Positions 54,577 to 63,985 of a stretch of 64,000 nucleotides of DNA are shown in pieces. The translations under genes and the position numbers were made by a program. Location: the NCBI GenBank assembly GCA_951799405.1, contig OX637353.1:1302001-1366000 (forward strand). Reading direction: 5' to 3'. The notes under the pieces are model-generated. The model saw only the letters and a program-made list of their open reading frames with translations. It searched no databases and had not been told where the DNA came from. How positions within the stretch are numbered: the first letter of the stretch is position 1; each line of letters opens with the position of its first letter. The stretch is from Agapetus fuscipes. Taxonomy: Eukaryota > Arthropoda > Insecta > Trichoptera > Glossosomatidae.

Positions 54577-54594
54577 ATCCTTATGCCGAAACCA

Positions 54595-54912
54595 AGTATT
54601 TGATGCAATATAATAATATTCCGATGATTTATTTTGTGAGCGCTGTTTTTGTGTGTATCACACCTCAAGAGCCCTCTGCAAGCTTGGTCGTCACTGTAGA
54701 AAGCGCCAATTCTCAAGCAAGACCCAGTTTTTGTAAGGCTGGATGGACCTTTCAGTGACCGGTCTTTGGTAAAGGTTTATGAATTTTTCAACTCAGCGAA
54801 GAGCACATTCAAAATATAAATGGTATATTTTTTTATGCTCCACCGGGATACGAATCCACAACCTTCCATTTACGAGTCCAAAGTGTTGTCACTACGGACT
54901 ACGGACCGGTCC
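54595..54912 (-). mobile_element. tRNA-derived SINE with CR1/L2-like LINE tail
   Basis: Minus strand: tRNA-like head at about 54836-54910 (TAGTCCGTAGTGACAACAC as A-box region, GGATTCGTATCCC as B-box region). Then the body ATATACCATTTATATTTT, AATTCATAAACCTTTACC and AATTGGCGCTTT. Then the tail GAGGGCTCTTGAGGTGTGA and AAAACAGCGCTC, as in the LINE at 36143-39700. Confidence 0.8.
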
Positions 54913-54917
54913 AAGAT

Positions 54918-55034
54918 GCCAACGACACGCGGTGTACCTGAGCGGTAACCCATCCAAGTACTATCCGCGCCCAATGTTGCTTAACTTCGGTGATCTATGG
55001 GAACCGGTGCTTTCAACATGGTAACGTCGTTGAC
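54918..55034 (-). rRNA. 5S rRNA-like sequence, probable SINE head or pseudogene
   Basis: A full-length (117 nt) match to 5S rRNA on the minus strand: GTCAACG at the 5' end, GATCACCGAAGTTAAGCAAC (A box), a GGATAGTACTTGGATGGG segment (intermediate element and C box) and GTTGGC at the end. About ten positions differ from what I expect of a functional insect 5S. It runs straight into the tRNA-like SINE head without a terminator T-run, so I favour a 5S-derived SINE head. A solitary 5S pseudogene is the alternative. Confidence 0.85.
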
Positions 55035-55107
55035 TTGATCTTTGATAATTCATCGTCTAAGTTACAAATATATAGGTATATTGCCATTTATGGCTTATTA
55101 ATTTTTA

Positions 55108-55358
55108 ATCTATAATCTATAATCTAAGTTGCAAGTATATATTTATTCAAAGCTCTCAGATGTATGCCCACAAACAAACACGTGTAGTTCGCGCTTAAAA
55201 ATGCTGATTGTGTACTTACAAATAAAATCCAAACCTCAAATGAACATAAGCCCTGCAACTCTTGCCGACATTCCCTGAAACAGGGGTGAAATTGGCAAAG
55301 TGAACCATTTTTTACAGTATGGGTGATCAGCCACATCCCAACCTGCTAGTTAAGGAAC
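55108..55358 (-). repeat. solo LINE-B tail unit
   Basis: A full unit with TCTATAATCTATAATCTAA at its low end. Confidence 0.85.
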
Positions 55359-56149
55359 ACAAACATATAACTAACTCAACTAAGCTACACATATAGTGTA
55401 ACTTTTTGCCGCGTTATTTTCTAGCCAGACAAAATTGGTTGGTGAAGACCATTTTTATTCACAAATCTATTTAAAAAAAAAAATATGCCCTAACTTCAAA
55501 ACTACCGATATATATTTTTAAAATAAAGAAAACAAAAATTCATTTAAGCTAAAGATTGCGGCAATCCTGACCACACATCTATGTACGTATGACAGCTGCG
55601 CTCCACGAAATTCTTCGAAAAAAGAGACGTGCGCACACCTCCGCGTCTCTCAATTGAATGAGAAATTATGTTCTCTGCAGTTGCTTTTGAAGGAATTTCG
55701 GCTTACCATACAAAAGTTTGTATGGAAATTTTGAAGGTGTTATTTTAATTTTCTTTTGTACAATTCACATGCATTATCACGAAAAAAAAATGCTGGCAAT
55801 TTTTAGTTTGACTAATAAGCTTACGATTTGTAAATATTTTTTGTATACTTTCATTTAACAAATTCAAGTTATTCATTAAACCCAAATAGCATTATTCCGC
55901 AATATTTCATAAGTTTGTGTTCATTTTGACAGAATTCAAATAACTTCAAATTTTTTTGGAAACAGGTAATCTGTAAATTATACATTTCTTTATTTTATTC
56001 TGACAGTAACAGTTACTTAAAATAAAGTAAACATAATGGGCATTTAAAACCCAGAACACCGTTTTGGACTTATTCGCTCTATGTATGGAGTCTTAATACT
56101 TAAAGATTGAGGTATCAACTATTGTATGTCTGGTTGATACCTCAATTGA
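55359..56149. other. intron, no gene
   Basis: A ~33-bp direct repeat, CTAAGCTACACATATAGTGT onward, at 55381 and 56201 flanks this stretch; it may be a duplication around an old insertion. Otherwise AT-rich. Confidence 0.45.
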
Positions 56150-56600
56150 TGTAATATTAGAGTTTTGAATAGAAGATTAGGTTAAGAATGCAACGCAACG
56201 CAACTAAGCTACACATATAGTGTAACTTTTTGCCTGCATTATCCCCGAAGGGGTCACATGTGGTTCTCATTTCTTGTGAAGGCCGAGTAAACCTTGAGAT
56301 CGAACCCTTGCTCTCGGCATGGAATGCAAGCATTCTACCAATTGAGCTATCGAACTTTTTACGAGCTTGATCGACGTGGCTACAAAGCGCCAATTCTCAA
56401 GCAAGACCCAGTTGCTGTAAGGCTGGATGGACCTTTGGTGACCGGTCATTGGTAAAGGTTTTATGAATTTTTCAACCCAGCGAAGAGACAATTTGAAAAT
56501 ATAAATGGTATATTTTTTGTGCTCCGCCAGGAATCGAACCCACAACCTTCCCATTCAGTGTCCGAAGTGTTACCACTGAACTACGGACCGGTCATGCATG
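56150..56600 (-). mobile_element. tRNA-derived SINE with a second tRNA-like unit
   Basis: Head at 56521-56594: GGTCCGTAGTTCAGTGGTAA (A box) and GGGTTCGATTCCTGG (B box). Body as in the other copies. It then meets a different tRNA-like unit at 56285-56362 (ATAGCTCAATTGGTAGAATG and AAGGGTTCGATCTCA) in the same orientation. Neither head folds into a complete cloverleaf by eye, so they are tRNA-derived, not tRNA genes. Confidence 0.75.
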
Positions 56601-56681
56601 AGTGACAGATTTTGTTTCTCATTCAAATTGTACATTGAATTGACTAAATGACGTTTATAATGATCAGTGCAAGTATGTAAC

Positions 56682-56813
56682 CTTAGAATGCAGCAGTTGG
56701 AATTGCACCAGAGGTGAGGATCTTTGATCTCCGGCTATCAGGTTCCCGAACTCTCCCAGGATGTAGCCTCCCACCTTCACCATGTTCTCGTGGCACGCGG
56801 GCGCCTGGAGAGC
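56682..56813 (-). CDS. AP-2 alpha exon: trunk solenoid
   Basis: Forty-four codons, phase 0 at both ends: [34 protein letters not shown] and [10 protein letters not shown]. Acceptor TTGCAG ends at 56814; donor GTTACA begins at 56681. [13 protein letters not shown] is a signature of the alpha trunk. It is separated from the next upstream exon by only 81 bp, the shortest intron in the gene. Confidence 0.96.
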
Positions 56814-56894
56814 CTGCAATACACCACGGGATTATCATCAACACTAGTGCAAAGCACGTGACAGAATAAATATTATTATCCATTACTATATTAC

Positions 56895-57027
56895 CTCAAA
56901 CACAGTCTTGGCCGCGTATCCTTGCACTTCCTCTCTGTTGATGACAATTTGTATGACTCTGTACCACACTTCTTCAGAAACATAATCTCCTGCTATTCTA
57001 ATCAGGTTCAAAATAACATCAACGTAC
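56895..57027 (-). CDS. AP-2 alpha exon: trunk solenoid
   Basis: Acceptor TTGCAG ends at 57028; donor GTAATA begins at 56894. It starts by completing the Trp codon, then [34 protein letters not shown] and [10 protein letters not shown]. The residues match alpha-adaptins nearly one for one. Confidence 0.96.
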
Positions 57028-57080
57028 CTGCAAACAATATCATAATCTGATTAAATATATTTGTATAGATGAAAGGACAA

Positions 57081-57328
57081 AATTATAGGTTGGTATGCGG
57101 CTGACCACCCATGCTGTAAAAATGGTTCACTTTGCCAATGTCACCCCTGTCTCAGGGAAGGACGGCAAGAGTTGCAGGGTGTATGTCCATTTGAGATTTG
57201 GTTTTTATGTTGTAGGTTCACATGAGGCATGTGCAAGCGCGAACTTGTACGTGTCTGGTTGTGAGAATGCATGTAATGTGAATCTCCAATGTAACATATC
57301 TTTGCAACTTAGATTAGATTAGATTAGA
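57081..57328 (+). repeat. solo LINE-B tail unit
   Basis: A full unit, opposite in strand to the host gene, 54 bp from an AP-2 alpha exon. Confidence 0.85.
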
Positions 57329-57344
57329 AAGGAGCAATTATTTT

Positions 57345-57605
57345 GTAATTTGTGAAGATTTTACACTCTTGCTATCAGATGTTCATCGTCCATCTTTTTC
57401 GCTCTCATATTTTCATTTATACCGCACTCATTCACAACACCGTTATTACGGCCCTATCATTAAGTCTTACAAGTCATTCCTAGGCGTAAGTCATTTCTAC
57501 CATACATACTTTACTCAGTTTGCTTTCATTCACCATCCTTTTGTCACTTCCACACATTATAGTCGATAACAACATTTCTTTGAGCACCGCCAGTCAAAAG
57601 TAAAC
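57345..57605 (-). pseudogene. very degraded LINE A/B-like remnant
   Basis: The complement of CATACATACTTTACTCAGTT and GTGTGGAAGTGACAAAAGG-type phrases corresponds to the SKVCTVEM and YGSEAW region of the LINE protein. Frames are destroyed. It is older than the other copies. Confidence 0.55.
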
Positions 57606-57828
57606 TTTTTCTTGCCGCGCAAACATTCATATAACTAGGGTCTTAAGCAATCAATAACAAAGTATTAGTTAGCCTGTGCACTAGAAACCTGGCCGTGTGA
57701 CATCACAATTTTTTTGACATTTTGAAATGTGTAGACCTATTATTTGTCAAACCTTGAAGATTTTTCTTGCAGAAAATTATTTTTTTCATAAATTGAATAG
57801 AACAAAAAAATGCAAGCAAAAAACATAC

Positions 57829-58016
57829 CATGTAAAATCAGTGGCATATTTTTCAGCCAAGATGGCAACCTTGAGAACCATCTCCTCTCTGATGGAATAA
57901 TCAGCAGTCTCGAGGTAAGCCAACATCTCTTGTACAATTTCCTCTGCATTAGACTTGTCACACATGGCGTATAGGAGATCTACAGCCTGCTGGCGGACTG
58001 ACACATCCTTTTCCAT
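57829..58016 (-). CDS. AP-2 alpha exon: trunk solenoid
   Basis: Acceptor TTTCAG ends at 58017; donor GTATGT begins at 57828. It encodes [53 protein letters not shown] and [10 protein letters not shown]. It starts in phase 0 with an internal Met (following SMK of the previous exon) and ends with the first two bases of Trp. [16 protein letters not shown] is diagnostic. Confidence 0.97.
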
Positions 58017-58522
58017 CTGAAAAAATAATCATTTATGCCTACTATTAATATAATCAAAGCACCGTAAAATTCAAAGAAAACTAGTGTTAACGCATGAAGT
58101 TTGATTTTACCCAAAAAATTGTCTCAATGGTTAAAATACTCAAACCTTTAAATAAGGTATTTGCACCTCACCCAGATTAGAATGCAACAAATCAAGTAAA
58201 GAGATTGCGCTCTATTGATGTTAGCTTACAATGGGCTTCATTTCATATTGGTGAATAGCATTTTCCATACGTAAAAAAAAAAAAAGAGACTTAAATGTGG
58301 GGTTCATATTCTATGTCAGATGCCAAGGCATTAGTGAGGATAACCCTGAATAAATAAACATCTACCCTGAGATGTATACAGTGCATTGCTGGTTCAATTT
58401 TAAACATAAAAATTTGAGCATTTGAACCGACACCTATAATGATCAAAATATTTATAAGTCCATAATTCATTTTATGTACATACCATCTCCTATTGTCTCA
58501 AAATTATAGGACCCTGATGATT
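58017..58522. other. intron, nothing recognised
   Basis: AT-rich. No repeat match. Confidence 0.5.
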
Positions 58523-59502
58523 AAATAGTTATTTATGCCACTGCCAAGTAATGATAGTCTTTTTAACACGAGTGCTAGTTTGTGAGGCGCAGCCGAATGG
58601 CACAATAGAAAGCACGAGTGTTACAAAGACTAATTACGTGCAGTGGCATACAATACTTTTTCTACGACCATGAGAGAATTAACAAAATAGCGAATAATAG
58701 TCATTATAATGTACTCGTCCATTTGAAGTAATTAAAACCTTACCTTTGTCAAAACGTGTGATTTATCATTCCCTTCGATTATCTAATCTAACCTAAGTTG
58801 TAAAAATAAATTATATTTAGGTTTCATATTGAATTCATGCCCACAAGCCGACACATATGTATAAGGTCGCGCTTTTACATCCTGCATATAAGCTTAAACA
58901 TTCAAACCCAAAACTCAAATAAACATATGCCCTGCAGTTGTATTGGCAGGTGAACCAAATTTGTACAGCATAGGTGATCAACCTCATACTCACCTATTAA
59001 CCAAGTAACTTTTTGAGTTTGTTTATTTTTTGCGGTGAAATTTTTTGTATTGTTTTCCTTTCAAGCCTTTTATTTTCCGTTGAAAAAAGGAAAGCTTTAT
59101 TTGGAGCAATCCGATAAATAAATTCGATAAATTTTAGCACTATTAACAATTTTTATTTGACTCTACACATAAAATATACTTATTTATTTTCATCTGAACA
59201 GGGCTGAAAGTCTCATCACCACGGTAATTCCTACCTACGGAATATCACTAATATTGTATGAAGCCTAATCAGCTGATCGCTTGCGGCCATCTTGGATTGA
59301 CAGGTCTTCATACCCCCATACAAGGTTGACATTTGAAATTAAAAAATGGTTCCAATTCTGACAATGCGCATGCGCACATGTTCATTTTAACACGGTTACC
59401 GGTTGCATAATGTAACATTATGCAACGGGTGTAGAAATGTATGGCATTGTGATTGCGTTAGCCGTTTTGTAATTAGTAAATTACCAAATGGGAGTAGAAA
59501 AA
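58523..59502 (+). mobile_element. repeat F1, complete single copy
   Basis: Hairpin end (AGTTATTTATGCCACTGCC... with the reverse at about 58640), inner diverged LINE-B tail at 58785-59010, then GCGCATGCGC, the GTTGCATAATGTAACATTATGCAAC-type symmetry and the end GGGAGTAGAAAAA. It is the best model for the unit at 7638-8619 and half of 24801-26592. Confidence 0.75.
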
Positions 59503-59692
59503 GTAAATAATGGGCAGAAATTTCATTCTGGATAATTTATCTTTGATATCAAATTCAGCCTCTCAACATTACCTGTGCCTTTACACGCACTGTCACCCAA
59601 GCACTGAGGATTGGTCTTTGCTACAAAGTGGATACTCTCTTTGCAGCTGCTGTGGAGTTCACAGTGACTGGGGTATTGCGTAACAAGTGTAC

Positions 59693-59861
59693 CTTCATGG
59701 AGAGAATGACTACATCTTCGTGTTTCTTTACAGCTTCGTGGGAGAACTCTGAAGTGGCCAGATGGCACATGGACTCCAAGGCCAAGTAGCGAAGGTTTGT
59801 CTCCCGGTTGCTCAGGAACTGTCCCAGCTGGTTGCAAGCTCGCACCAGCAAATTTGCTTCA
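59693..59861 (-). CDS. AP-2 alpha exon: trunk, first exon in window
   Basis: Acceptor TAACAG ends at 59862; donor GTACAC begins at 59692. It completes a Ser codon and encodes [36 protein letters not shown] and [20 protein letters not shown]. It lies near the middle of the solenoid, roughly residue 335 onward in the family. About 335 upstream residues are outside the window. The ATG at 59893 in the same frame is intronic. Confidence 0.96.
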
Positions 59862-59994
59862 CTGTTACACCAAATAAAGAAAATCAGTATCATTATTCAA
59901 TCAATATTATTACTGATTGCCGTAAAGGATGCTAATACGCAGGTATACAAATTCCAAAAATCTACAATTTAGGTTTCTAGCACATAAAATTTGA

Positions 59995-60118
59995 ACAAGA
60001 CGTAGTCTAATGGTAGCGCTTCGGACTTGTGAATGGAAGGACGTGGGTTCGAATCTCGGTGGAGCACGAAAAATATATTATTTATATAAATATTCAAAAA
60101 TATAAATGGTAAAACATT
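59995..60118 (+). mobile_element. tRNA-derived SINE head, forward
   Basis: GACGTAGTCTAATGGTAGCG (A box) and ACGTGGGTTCGAATCTCGG (B box), then GGAGCACGAAAAATATATT, as in the other SINE copies. The body is cut short and replaced by the end of the Penelope-like element. Confidence 0.7.
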
Positions 60119-60124
60119 GTTTTA

Positions 60125-60800
60125 ATCCACTTTATTTTATTTGTTTATGCTCGAATATTTTCGCCTAATGAGGCATCTTCAAGAGCAGAATGGTTACAAA
60201 TATATTTTTTATAAAATAATTTTCAAAACAATTTTTTTTCAAAACAAAAGCAAAATTCATAGACAAAAATTTTTTTTAAACACAAATGTAAGATTCAAAA
60301 ATGCATTATTGTTAGGTTTAATGAAATTAAAAATTTTAATACAATAAAAATAAAATATGTTAGTTAAATAAAAATAATAATAATAATAACAAATAAAAAA
60401 CAAATTATTGCAATATTGGTGAAACATAGGGAATCTGCACATTCACTAAGTCTTTATTTTTATTTTTGTAGATTTCCAACGCTTCCAGAGCCATCAGTCT
60501 CCTCACTTCACACTCAGAGTGCATTACCTCTACATTGGTAATATCGAAAGTATGGTCTTTATCAATGCAATGGTCTGCCATCTCAGAGTATGCAGATAAG
60601 CCTCTGAGTGCTCTGGAATGTTCTTTAAATCTTGTGCGCACTGATCTCCCTGTCTCACCAATATATAAAGCCTCACAGTCATTACATTTAGTTTTATAAA
60701 CTCCACCCATATCCAATTTATCTACTTTATCCTTATTGTTGAACACTAACTTATGTAGATTGTTTTTTGTATAAAAAGCAAAGTTCATTTTATATCATTT
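60125..60800 (-). mobile_element. Penelope-like element, 3' part
   Basis: It holds the GIY-YIG ORF at 60405-60788, then an AT-rich 3' UTR. At about 60160-60200 is CTTGAAGATGCCTCATTAGG then CGAAAA, a degenerate form of the hammerhead-like motif common in Penelope-like terminal repeats. Confidence 0.7.
60405..60788 (-). pseudogene. Penelope-like GIY-YIG endonuclease fragment
   Basis: FAFYTKNNLHKLVFNNKDKV leads into GGVYKTKCNDCEALYIGETG, VRTRFKEHSRALRGLSAYSE, MADHCIDKDHTF and LMALEALEIYK. It has the GIY (here GVY), YIG and downstream R/H/E landmarks of the family. It is related to, but distinct from, the domain at 20978-21295. The reverse transcriptase part is separated or lost: a thumb-region fragment on the same strand lies 1.5 kb upstream at 62248-62470. 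Confidence 0.85.
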
Positions 60801-60934
60801 TAAGTATCATTTTAAAAAAAATAAAAAAAATTGTATGAAATACTATTATTTACAAATAAACATTTTCGCCAAGGTCTATCTAAATTTTGATTAGTAATTA
60901 CAGGATAAATAATTTTTTTGAAAATGTCCTGGAT

Positions 60935-61327
60935 ATCTAATCTAATCTAATCTAATCTAAGCTGCAAAGATATATATCATTTAAGATTTATATTAAATGC
61001 ATTCCCACAAGCAGATATGTATAATTTCGCGCTAACACATGCCGCATGTGGACCTACAATATAAAAACCCAATCTCAAATGAACATAAGCCTTGCAACTC
61101 TTGCCGTCCTTCCCTGAAACAGGGGTGACATTGGCAAAGTGAACCAATTTTTTTACAGTATGGGTGGTCAGCCGCATAACAACCTATAAGTCAAGGAACA
61201 TACATGACAAATTACATTTTTAAAATCAATAAAATAACAATATATACATTGACATAAAAAACTAAATCACAAAACCAATTTTACTTTAACAAACCCCAGC
61301 CGCCAACATCACAGATCAACCGCCATT
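60935..61327 (-). mobile_element. LINE family B, 5'-truncated 3' end
   Basis: Tail unit with (TCTAA)4 at the low end, UTR, and the last ~12 codons of the ORF (ending CDVGG-like). It is truncated at about 61327. Confidence 0.85.
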
Positions 61328-61593
61328 ATTCTGGCGGTGTCTCTGCAAAGTGGAACTGAGCTTATGTTGGCGTACATAGGCCTTATTTAATACACAAACT
61401 AAATTAAATATAGGTATCAAATAATACTCGTAACAACAATAAAAAAAAAAAAATAATAATATTAAAAATTATCAAAAAATTAAAAATAAATAAATAAATT
61501 ATTATTATTAAGATCATTATATAAAATTAATTAAATCCTAATCCTAATCGGGGTGTCAGCTTCTCTCTCTAGGAAAGTCGCAGGGTGCTTATG
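61328..61593. other. AT-rich spacer
   Basis: Long A-rich and AAT-rich runs; nothing coding. Confidence 0.5.
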
Positions 61594-61995
61594 TCAGGAT
61601 GATGTTGAAGTTAAAGTTGGCGTTGCCGGAGTAGCTCCTGGCGGGCTACGTGGGTCCTCGCCCATGCCCGCGTCTCTACGCTGGGCCCACTCGTCGTGCA
61701 ACACCCAGCCTTCTGTAGCTTGGCACTCCTTGGGGTTCTCATCAGAGTTGTCGTCGCAGTCGTCCTCCTTGTCACACACCCAGGTGCAGGGAATGCAGCG
61801 CCCGTTGGCGCACTGGAACTGACGGGCGGAGCAGCCGGTGGTGTCAGATATGTGTCCAGCGCCAGCAATCACGTAACAAGTCCCAGAACACAGTGTACAA
61901 AACGAAAACACAAACCACACATTACATCCAAAAATCAATGCGGGGGCAGACTGCCTCTCGTTGGAATACATGTCGAGAATCCCGCCACAATTCAC
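61594..61995 (-). CDS. ORF with LDL-receptor class A domain, 133 codons
   Basis: The ORF has Met at 61995 and again at 61971. A hydrophobic stretch, [17 protein letters not shown], at residues ~23-39 could be a signal peptide. Residues ~54-90 form one LDL-receptor class A module: [20 protein letters not shown] then [17 protein letters not shown], with six framework cysteines, one extra, and the calcium-binding D-x-x-D-x-x-D-E pattern. The tail ([12 protein letters not shown], then a P/T/S-rich end) is not family-typical, so an exon/intron edge may fall after KECQ. It may be the first exon of a secreted or LRP-like protein, or a short independent gene. It lies on the same strand as AP-2 alpha, upstream of the first AP-2 exon seen. 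Confidence 0.6.
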   Translation of the reverse strand: MNCGGILDMYSNERQSAPALIFGCNVWFVFSFCTLCSGTCYVIAGAGHISDTTGCSARQFQCANGRCIPCTWVCDKEDDCDDNSDENPKECQATEGWVLHDEWAQRRDAGMGEDPRSPPGATPATPTLTSTSS

Positions 61996-62247
61996 TATTC
62001 ACACTTTTGAATTTTTGTTTGGAATAGAATACACAGCTTGAATTTTATTTGAATTTGGAAACGCGTACGCATCGGTGAAACGTCAGACGTGATTTTGAGG
62101 TTAGTCGCACCGTCCTCATTGTCCATAAAACAATGTCCTCATATTTGTTTTAAAATTCTTAATTGATTGACTACAGCAGAAGACAGGAATACATTACAAT
62201 AAATTACTGTTATTTTAACATTTTTAACACTGTTTTTGTTGTAGAAA
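61996..62247. other. possible 5' region of the LDLRA ORF
   Basis: More mixed base composition than its surroundings (CGATGCGTACGCG on the minus strand), so a promoter or 5' UTR is possible. I see no clear core promoter motif. Confidence 0.3.
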
Positions 62248-62475
62248 TTAATTAATTGTCGGACTGCGTTTACAATCAGCTGACACCCATAGGTAGACCA
62301 ATGCAATATCATGTTTCTTAATTATCTGTTTTATTTCATTTTCTTTATACCCATTATTGATTGCAATATCCATAATACATTTGTATTCTTTCCTATATTC
62401 ATCATCATCAAGTGGCAACTGTTGTAACCTATGGGCCATGGCATGAAATGCTGACATCTTTTGTGAATATATATA
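62248..62475 (-). pseudogene. Penelope-like reverse transcriptase thumb fragment
   Basis: SAFHAMAHRLQQLPLDDDEY, KCIMDIAINNGYKENEIKQI and IKKH match the region just after the reverse-transcriptase core in Penelope-like proteins. After KKHD the homology stops. A (TA)n run and a hAT insertion cut the upstream side at 62482. Confidence 0.65.
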
Positions 62476-62489
62476 TATATATATATTTG

Positions 62490-63985
62490 CAGTGCCGGTT
62501 TTAGCACTACCAGCGCCCTGGGCGAGATTTTTTAAGGCCCCCCCCCCCCCCCCCCTATTTGCCATTCGAAAATTCAAATTCATATGAAAAAAAGGAATGT
62601 TAAAATTAAAAAAATATATGACAATACAGTTGACAGCTAATCAAATGGTGGAAAACATAAACTTAGAGAGGGGACTTATGTCCAAAAAACTATTTTGAAA
62701 AATAATACATATTTTAATACATATCATCAAAAATAAGAAATGGACAAAAATGAAAATTTGACAAAAGTACAAAAAATGAAACTATAAAAAATGTATGAAT
62801 GTAGAATAATTTGAAATTCAATATTTAGAAAGCACAAATTAAAAAAATAATGGAAAATACAGAAATAGTCTTACAACATAAAAATTGAAGAAAAAAAAAA
62901 AGTTTTTGAAAAAAAAGAAAATGGAAAGAATATAAAACTTAAAAACGTGTACATTAATAAAAAAAAAAACGATTTACGAATAACTGATTTCCATACAAAA
63001 GTCAGCTGCATAAATATAAAAATCAACTATCTTCATGCTTTTAACTTGAGGTCTAATTTTGTACAATATAATGATATGTAAGAGGACAATCACGCCGAGT
63101 GTATATTTCGCATACCCGAAATACAAACCAAAAACTTACATCGTTCCGCACATCGATATATAGAACTGATTTCTGCGAGTTTTAGCCCTCTCCACTTTGC
63201 CCAGGATTCCTCTCTTCCCTACCATCCTTTCTGAATCCTAAATCCGAACCAGCTAGACCATTTTTAGACCACATTTAAAGCTCTCGAGTGCATGCCCACC
63301 AACAAACACGTGTAGTTCGCGCTTACAAATGCTGAATGTGTACTTACAAATAAAATCCAAACCTCAAATCAACATAAGCGCTACAACTTTTGCCGACCTT
63401 CCCTAACACAGGGGTGACATTGGCAAAGTGAACCATTTTTTACAGTATGGGTGTTCAGCCTCATATCAACCCATAAGTCAAGGAATACAAATAATAAATA
63501 ACGTTTAAGTATAAAAAAAAACAAAACCTTAAAAAGAAATCGATACAAAAAAGTCAATAATTTCCTATCCAAAAAATGTAACAAATTAATAAACCAATAT
63601 TACAAATCAACATTGCAGATTAGGCCGCCACTTCTTCCTGTCCTTGCATACTTCTTTCATTTCATCGAGAGTCAAAGCCTTTTTCATACAAGCCCTCCTT
63701 TTATTATATTATGATAAGAAAAATAAATATGTTTTTAAAAAATATAAATATGAAAAATAAAAATAAACATTATTACCTGATGATGATTACTGTGTAGTTT
63801 GTGTCCAAATAATTAAAAAATAAAGAGTGAAAATAAAAACAGTGTTTTAATAACTTAAAGAAAATATGTTCGAGTTTTAATGCCCCAAAAACTTCAAAAT
63901 TACTAAAAAATAAAAAGGGGCGCCCCTTCATACCTGGCGCCCCTGGGCGGTCGCCCGACCGCGCCCAACCCTAACGCCGGTACTG
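62490..63985. mobile_element. hAT non-autonomous element, 1.5 kb
   Basis: Ends CAGTGCCGGTTTTAGCAC and the inverted CAGTACCGGCGTTAGGG. A perfect 8-bp duplication, TATATTTG, lies at 62482-62489 and 63986-63993. Inner terminal regions match the 165-bp MITE at 19243-19407. A C-run of about 18 lies at 62528-62546. It contains a LINE-B insertion and no transposase ORF; the rest is A-rich. Confidence 0.92.
63260..63705 (-). mobile_element. LINE family B 3' end inside the hAT element
   Basis: Tail unit (low end lacks the TCTAA repeats), UTR, and the last ~30 codons (ACMKKALTLDEMKEVCKDRK). It is truncated at about 63705. It nests within 62490-63985. Confidence 0.85.

Larger units (their letters stand above)
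51481..54594 (-). mobile_element. LINE family B, longest copy, interrupted once
   Basis: From high to low: endonuclease end (YTRQIVGSRTIIDYICVDE, GPEIGSDHYLL), linker, reverse transcriptase, C-terminal domain, stop at about 51851, UTR and 250-bp tail. It is split by another LINE-B insertion at 53126-53492. The 5' end, about 54594, meets a SINE. Confidence 0.9.
19079..59861 (-). other. AP-2 complex subunit alpha gene, 3' two thirds
   Basis: Twelve minus-strand exons join with matching phases into about 605 codons including the stop. Alpha-adaptin is the large subunit of the AP-2 clathrin adaptor at the plasma membrane. Its trunk binds PIP2, cargo and sigma2, and its appendage recruits endocytic accessory proteins. 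The part seen is the distal trunk (exons at 59.8, 58.0, 57.0, 56.8, 48.4 kb), hinge (45.0, 32.6 kb) and appendage (30.9 to 19.1 kb). Every intron begins GT and ends AG. Introns range from 81 bp (56814-56894) to about 12.2 kb (32647-44867), and transposons account for much of their length. The N-terminal ~335 residues expected in the family are not in the window. The gene looks intact as far as it is seen. Confidence 0.95.

Noticed and set aside
54918..55034. Functional 5S rRNA gene
   Set aside because: Several substitutions, no T-run terminator, and direct fusion to a SINE head.
56285..56594. Genuine tRNA genes
   Set aside because: D-arm, anticodon arm and acceptor pairing fail by eye; the sequences recur with SINE bodies.
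59862..59893. ATG at 59893 as a start for the 59.8-kb AP-2 exon
   Set aside because: It lies in the intron; the acceptor TAACAG at 59862 and the phase match fix the exon edge.
60940..60960. TCTAA repeats as telomere-like (TTAGG) sequence
   Set aside because: The unit is TTAGA and always forms the end of a LINE-B tail.
61594..61995. LDLRA ORF as a 5' exon of AP-2 alpha
   Set aside because: AP-2 alpha has no LDLRA module and is cytosolic; same strand only.
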